Source of the DNA: Aestuariirhabdus litorea | Lineage (GTDB): Bacteria > Pseudomonadota > Gammaproteobacteria > Pseudomonadales > Aestuariirhabdaceae | Assembly: GCF_003864255.1 (NCBI RefSeq) | Contig: NZ_QWEZ01000002.1 | Coordinates: 248,001-312,000, forward strand | DNA: 64,000 bases | Direction: 5' to 3' | In this document: piece by piece, positions 60,095 to 64,000 of the stretch | Layout of the letters: every line of letters begins with the position of its first letter | How positions within the stretch are numbered: position 1 is the first letter of the stretch | Translations under genes and position numbers: made by a program | The notes under the pieces: model-generated | Databases searched by the model: none | What the model saw: only the letters and a program-made list of their open reading frames with translations | What the model was told of the DNA's origin: nothing

Positions 60095-61956
60095 ACCCCC
60101 TCCCTGTCAATATTATCAGCCTGCAAGAGCTGTTCGATATCAACGCTATCGAGCGCAATCGCCTGTTCCACACTGGGCGCTCCGCTGGAGGAGGCGCTGA
60201 ACAGCACCTCGGCCATTGCAAGAAGGTTTTGTGCGACCCTGAGCGCATAACTGTAGTCGTTAATCAGCGACGCTGCGTCCGACTCTGAGATCTCATCACC
60301 ACGGATAAGCTGGTCGAGCACGCCACTGCTGAGAATATCGACCTTCAGCATCTCCCGCTTCAGTCGAGCCAGCGTCAACAGTGTCTCTTCGGCAGACCCC
60401 TGCCCACGCATCCGGCTCAACTCCCGCAACAAACTCCCTAGCTGGATGCGGATATTGTTGTATTGCTGCTGCATAACGGGTGTACCCTGCTGCAGCTGGA
60501 CACGCATGTTTTTTTGCAGGTGTTTAACATCCTTGACCGCCTCAACGATATCCCGGCTGGCCAGTTTAAGGGCGAACAAGAGCTGCATTTGCGACTCGCT
60601 CATGCCGGTCTGGGCCCGGGCGGCAAAGGCGATCAACTCGGAGTAAATCGCGCGAACCTGCATCTTATAGAGCTTATCCACATCCACCTGGCTCTTTGGG
60701 ATCCCCGCCCGCTCAACCACCTCCTGCAACGGCTTATCCGAGAGCAGATCGCTGCGATGCAGGAACAGGCCGTGGGACATTACCCCAAACGCATTGTCGA
60801 ACAGGTGCCGCACCTCCCGGATAATCGCCTCGAGGGCCGTATCCGGATAGCTTAATACTGCCGCCTTCAGGTAGCGGGGCCTCTCGGGTTCGATCCGGCG
60901 GTCCTCCTGCCCTGCCACGAGTTCAGCCACCCTGCGACGATTACGTGGCAGAAGGGTGCGTTTCAACCAGCGCACCAGATGGCGAATCCAGGGCAGCATC
61001 ACCAGCACCCCAACCAGGTTAAACAGGGTGTGGAAGATCGCCAGCTTCAGCATATAGTTATCGTCTGCGATACCCAGCCATTGGGCACAGCTATCGACCA
61101 GCAGTGCCATCGGCTGCAAAAGGCCGATCGCTATGGCCGCAGTCACGACATTAAAGATCAGGTGCGCAGCGGCTAACTGTTTACCCGCAATGTTGGCACT
61201 CAGTGCCCCCAATATCGCCGTAATGGTGGTGCCGATGTTGGCGCCAATCGCCAGCGCCAACGCATTCTCATAGCTGATCTGGCCGGCCGCCAACGCCGTA
61301 ATTATCAGCACCAGAGTGGCATGGCTGGATTGCATGACCACGGTCGCCAGAGTGCCAATCAGGGTAAACACCAGAACCCCGAGGATACCAGGCATCGCGT
61401 AGGCGACCAGGTCAATGCTCCCCCGATAGGCCTCAAATCCCTCTTTCATGTGGTGAATACCGAGGAACAGAAAGCCGAGCCCTGAAAGGATGTAGCCCGC
61501 CCCTTTGAGCATGCGGTTGGCCTGAAACATCAGGATCACGCCAAACACCAGGATCGGCATCGCGTAGGATGAGATGTTGACCTTCATACCCAGGCCCGCT
61601 ACCAGCCAGGCCCCGGTGGTGGTCCCTATATTGGCACCAAAGATGATACCAACCCCCTGAGCCAGCTCGATCAAGCCCGCACTCAGGAAGGAGATGGTCA
61701 CCAGCGAGACCAGCGAGCTGGACTGCATGATAGAGGTAGTGATGAAGCCGAAGCTGAGACTCTTCCAGAGTCGGTTGGTCGCGCCCTTGAGCAGCTTTTC
61801 AAGCACCCCGCCAGTGAAGGCTTTGAACCCCTCCTCCAACGACAGCATTCCGAACAGGAAAATCGCGACACCCGCACTGATCTCCTTGAACTGCGGGCTC
61901 ACCCAAAACCCATAGCCCAGAACCAAAAAAATGGCGGGTAAAAATAACTTTTTCAT
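60091..61956 (-). CDS. Na/Pi-cotransporter with C-terminal PhoU-like domain
   Basis: A 621-residue protein. Residues ~1-310 are the membrane domain with the two inverted Na/Pi repeats: ITTSIMQSSSLVSLVTISFLSAG with GANIGTTTGAWLVAG, and VVMQSSHATLVLIITALAAG with GANIGTTITAILGAL (the QSS motifs bind phosphate and sodium). Residues ~370-610 are helical and PhoU-like (AIIREVRHLFDNAFGVMS, EAVKDVKHLQKNMRVQLQQG). This is the NptA/YjbB type, associated with phosphate uptake or export. An 88-residue gene is coupled downstream. Confidence 0.94.
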   Translation of the reverse strand: MKKLFLPAIFLVLGYGFWVSPQFKEISAGVAIFLFGMLSLEEGFKAFTGGVLEKLLKGATNRLWKSLSFGFITTSIMQSSSLVSLVTISFLSAGLIELAQGVGIIFGANIGTTTGAWLVAGLGMKVNISSYAMPILVFGVILMFQANRMLKGAGYILSGLGFLFLGIHHMKEGFEAYRGSIDLVAYAMPGILGVLVFTLIGTLATVVMQSSHATLVLIITALAAGQISYENALALAIGANIGTTITAILGALSANIAGKQLAAAHLIFNVVTAAIAIGLLQPMALLVDSCAQWLGIADDNYMLKLAIFHTLFNLVGVLVMLPWIRHLVRWLKRTLLPRNRRRVAELVAGQEDRRIEPERPRYLKAAVLSYPDTALEAIIREVRHLFDNAFGVMSHGLFLHRSDLLSDKPLQEVVERAGIPKSQVDVDKLYKMQVRAIYSELIAFAARAQTGMSESQMQLLFALKLASRDIVEAVKDVKHLQKNMRVQLQQGTPVMQQQYNNIRIQLGSLLRELSRMRGQGSAEETLLTLARLKREMLKVDILSSGVLDQLIRGDEISESDAASLINDYSYALRVAQNLLAMAEVLFSASSSGAPSVEQAIALDSVDIEQLLQADNIDREGV

Positions 61957-62068
61957 TGTTGTTCCATAGCAAGGAATCTATCCATAGGCCTGCGCCGCTC
62001 TATTGTATCCCTAGGCGGTACCAAACGACTGTGCCAGAATAGTGACTCAAATCAAGCAGGAACACAGA

Positions 62069-62425
62069 ATGTACCTTATCAACGCTGTACGAGTATTTAC
62101 CCGGGATTTTGATAACGCGCTCGCGTTCTATGAAGAGACCCTGGGGCTGGAGGTAAGCAGCTGCGATGAGGAGGCGGGGTTTGCCCTCTTTAACACCGGT
62201 CCTGCCAAGCTGATCCTGGAGCAGCTGGACGATGCGGACTCCGATCTGGTGGGTCGCTTTAGCGGCATCTCCCTGGCGGTCGAGGATATTCACGCCGAGT
62301 ACGAGGAGCTCGATCACCTGGGGGTCGAGTTCACCGGCCCTCCCGAGCAGCAGAGCTGGGGCGGCTGGCTGGTTCACCTTCTCGACTACGACAACAACAT
62401 CATTACTCTGGTGGGCGAGGACTGA
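62069..62425 (+). CDS. VOC-family (glyoxalase/dioxygenase superfamily) protein
   Basis: A 118-residue single-domain VOC protein: INAVRVFTRDFDNALAFYEETLGLEVSS at the start and GGWLVHLLDYDNNIITLVGED at the end, with paired beta-alpha-beta modules. Metal-ligand positions of glyoxalase I are only partly kept. AGGA precedes ATG 62069. The TGA stop overlaps the ATG of the next gene. Function unknown. Confidence 0.88.
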   Translation: MYLINAVRVFTRDFDNALAFYEETLGLEVSSCDEEAGFALFNTGPAKLILEQLDDADSDLVGRFSGISLAVEDIHAEYEELDHLGVEFTGPPEQQSWGGWLVHLLDYDNNIITLVGED

Positions 62426-62952
62426 TGAGGCTCGACACCCCGCCGGTGCCCAGCGCCGAAAGGGTCTGTTCTGACGAGCTGATCAACCTGCTCAAGTTGC
62501 TTCAGCCCTCCATTCGATACCGTCATCATGAGCCGGTATTCACCTGCGAGCAGGCCGATCGCCACGCCGCGGGCCTGGCCGGCGTGGCGGCCAAGAACCT
62601 GTTACTCAAGGAGCGCAAGGGGCAGCGTTACTTCCTGTTGTGCACGGATCCTTCCCAGCGGGTTGACCTGAAGGGGCTGGCCGCACTGCTGGGCTGTTCA
62701 CGCCTGAGCATGGCCAGTGCGGAGGAGCTCAGCCTGCTGCTGGGGACCGAGGCGGGGGCGCTGTCACTGCTTTCGCTCCTCAACGACCCTGGGCACCGGG
62801 TTGAGGCCATCGTGGAGGCCTCCCTGGAATCGGTTCCCCGGATTCAGTGCCACCCCCTCAGCAACCGTTGCACCATGGACGTTGACACCCAGGTACTCTG
62901 GCAGCTACTGGACCAGCGGGGACACATCGTGCGCTGGCTGGCACTGCCCTGA
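62425..62952 (+). CDS. YbaK/ProX-type aminoacyl-tRNA deacylase (PrdX-like)
   Basis: A 175-residue YbaK-domain protein. The fold begins at IRYRHHEPVFTCEQADRHAAGLAGVAAKNLLLKERKGQRYFLLCTDPSQRVDLKGLAALLG, where the conserved lysine (AAKNLLLK) lies in the tRNA-acyl pocket. GALSLLSLLND and MDVDTQVLW follow. ProX (PrdX) hydrolyses Ala-tRNA(Pro) or related mischarged tRNAs. Its start overlaps the VOC stop, so the two are coupled. It converges on trpS. Confidence 0.9.
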   Translation: MRLDTPPVPSAERVCSDELINLLKLLQPSIRYRHHEPVFTCEQADRHAAGLAGVAAKNLLLKERKGQRYFLLCTDPSQRVDLKGLAALLGCSRLSMASAEELSLLLGTEAGALSLLSLLNDPGHRVEAIVEASLESVPRIQCHPLSNRCTMDVDTQVLWQLLDQRGHIVRWLALP

Positions 62953-62979
62953 CCCGGCAGCGCCTGCACTCGAAACGCT

Positions 62980-63987
62980 TCAGGCCAGTGGACGTATTCC
63001 CATCGCGCGACGCACGCGCTCCATAAAGGGGGTGGCTTGCTCGCGCGCCTTAACGGCCCCCTTGATCAGCTCCGCCTCAACATAGCCCGGGTCCTTCATC
63101 AGCGCCTCATAGCGCGCTCGCGGCCCCTTCAGCTCTTCATTGACCAGTTCAAACAGCTGCTTTTTGGCCTCCCCCCAGGCGATCCCGTTTTCAAATTCAC
63201 GGCGCATGTAATCGATCTGGCTCTCATCCGCAAAAGCTTTCCAGATCTGGAACAGGGTGGAGTCATCCGGGTCCTTGGGCTCTCCCGGCTCCAGCAGGTT
63301 GGTCTTGATCTTGTTAATCGATTTGCGCAGCTTGTTCTCGGGCTCAAACAGCGGGATGGTGTTGTCGTAGCTTTTGCTCATCTTGCGGCCGTCCAGCCCT
63401 TGCAGCACAGCCACATTTTCTCCCACCACCGCTTCCGGCAGGGTAAAGCCCACCTTGTAGTGGTGGTTCATACGATCGGCGATATCACGCGCCATCTCCA
63501 GGTGCTGCACCTGATCGCGCCCTACCGGGACTTTATGGGCATTGAACATCAGGATATCGGCCGCCATCAGCACCGGGTAGCTGAACAGCCCCATGGTGAT
63601 CGCCTGGTCGGCATCGTTGCCTTCGGCCACATTGGCATCCACCGCAGCTTTGTAGGCGTGGGCCCGGTTCATCAGCCCCTTGGCGGTCATGCAGTTGAGG
63701 ACCCAGCAAAGCTCCATGATTTCGGGAATATCGGACTGTCGGTAGAAAGTGACCCTGTCGGTATCCAGCCCACAGGCCAGCCAGGTCGCCGCCACCTGCA
63801 ATGAGGACTCATGCACCCGCTGCGGGTCCCGGGTTTTGATGATGGCGTGGTAGTCGGCCATGAAGTAGTAAGCGCTGATACCCGGATTCAGGCTGTCCTG
63901 AATCGCCGGTTTGATGGCGCCAACGTAGTTACCCAGGTGCGGAGTGCCCGAGGTAGTGATACCGGTGAGGGTGCGAATTGTGCTCAT
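62980..63987 (-). CDS. trpS: Tryptophan-tRNA ligase
   Basis: A 335-residue class I aminoacyl-tRNA synthetase of typical bacterial length. The HIGH-type motif is [13 protein letters not shown] (residues 12-24). [26 protein letters not shown] and [36 protein letters not shown] hold the Trp pocket and dimer contacts. KMSKS occurs in [16 protein letters not shown]. The whole gene is inside the window; AAGGG lies before the ATG. It charges tRNA(Trp). Confidence 0.97.
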   Translation of the reverse strand: MSTIRTLTGITTSGTPHLGNYVGAIKPAIQDSLNPGISAYYFMADYHAIIKTRDPQRVHESSLQVAATWLACGLDTDRVTFYRQSDIPEIMELCWVLNCMTAKGLMNRAHAYKAAVDANVAEGNDADQAITMGLFSYPVLMAADILMFNAHKVPVGRDQVQHLEMARDIADRMNHHYKVGFTLPEAVVGENVAVLQGLDGRKMSKSYDNTIPLFEPENKLRKSINKIKTNLLEPGEPKDPDDSTLFQIWKAFADESQIDYMRREFENGIAWGEAKKQLFELVNEELKGPRARYEALMKDPGYVEAELIKGAVKAREQATPFMERVRRAMGIRPLA

Positions 63988-64000
63988 AGTGCCCTTGTAA

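Overview
This 64 kb window is an ordinary stretch of bacterial chromosome. It is densely coded on both strands, GC-rich by eye, and has short intergenic gaps. I see no insertion sequence, phage, integron, plasmid or CRISPR signature. The gene set points to a free-living, motile, aerobic gammaproteobacterium, probably an Oceanospirillales or Pseudomonadales-type marine or aquatic organism. It has Rsd, HslR/HslO, NudE, CysQ, DsbB, proteobacterial GshA, AcpH, ATP-type PckA, Tex and ElbB, together with TRAP, AbgT and SLC13 carriers and several cyclic-nucleotide proteins. The cysQ-nudE / yrfG-hslR ... hslO-pckA-tex order resembles the E. coli nudE-yrfG-hslR-hslO-pck region. Here a divergent RND efflux pair sits between hslR and hslO.

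Layout. 1-10.9 kb: the N-terminal part of a Cache-type sensor cut by the window edge; an EamA exporter with a convergent Lrp regulator; a FadR-type GntR regulator divergent from a three-gene TRAP transporter, with two matching operator palindromes between them; a chemoreceptor with a c-type heme motif; a nitrobindin-like protein; a decayed GGDEF remnant; and a periplasmic solute-binding protein. 11-18 kb: a PatB-type C-S lyase, an SDR, a membrane ferredoxin-adenylate cyclase fusion, tRNA-Leu(CAG) with a near-ideal promoter and terminator, a YcgR-like PilZ protein, cysQ and nudE. 18-34 kb: stress and core metabolism (yrfG, hslR, RND pair, hslO, pckA, tex, thioesterase, gshA, acpH, FliL-like protein, dsbB, rsd, WD40-like protein).

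34-50 kb: FKBP isomerase, orphan ParA, ABC-F protein, TetR/peroxiredoxin pair, a LuxR-controlled FAD dehydrogenase plus ThDP enzyme pair, a DUF2235 hydrolase fused to a PilZ-like tail, fructosamine kinase, a radical SAM protein beside a small basic ORF, an SLC13 carrier, a thioesterase and ElbB. 50-64 kb: dienelactone hydrolase-like protein, a membrane di-iron hydroxylase next to a hemerythrin, a glycine-rich secreted protein, a Sel1/PG-binding lipoprotein, AbgT, a DHODH-like protein, a FAH-family enzyme, DUF4404, a renalase-like flavoprotein, a Na/Pi-PhoU transporter with a small partner, a VOC protein, a YbaK-type deacylase and trpS.

The recurring theme is signalling tied to envelope or redox state: heme-c chemoreceptor, Fe-S adenylate cyclase, two PilZ proteins and a GGDEF relic. 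The best candidates for something undescribed are the DUF2235-PilZ fusion (43463-44848), the ferredoxin-adenylate cyclase (13096-14766) and the heme-c chemoreceptor (7631-9247). All functions are inferred from sequence reading alone; no database search was possible.
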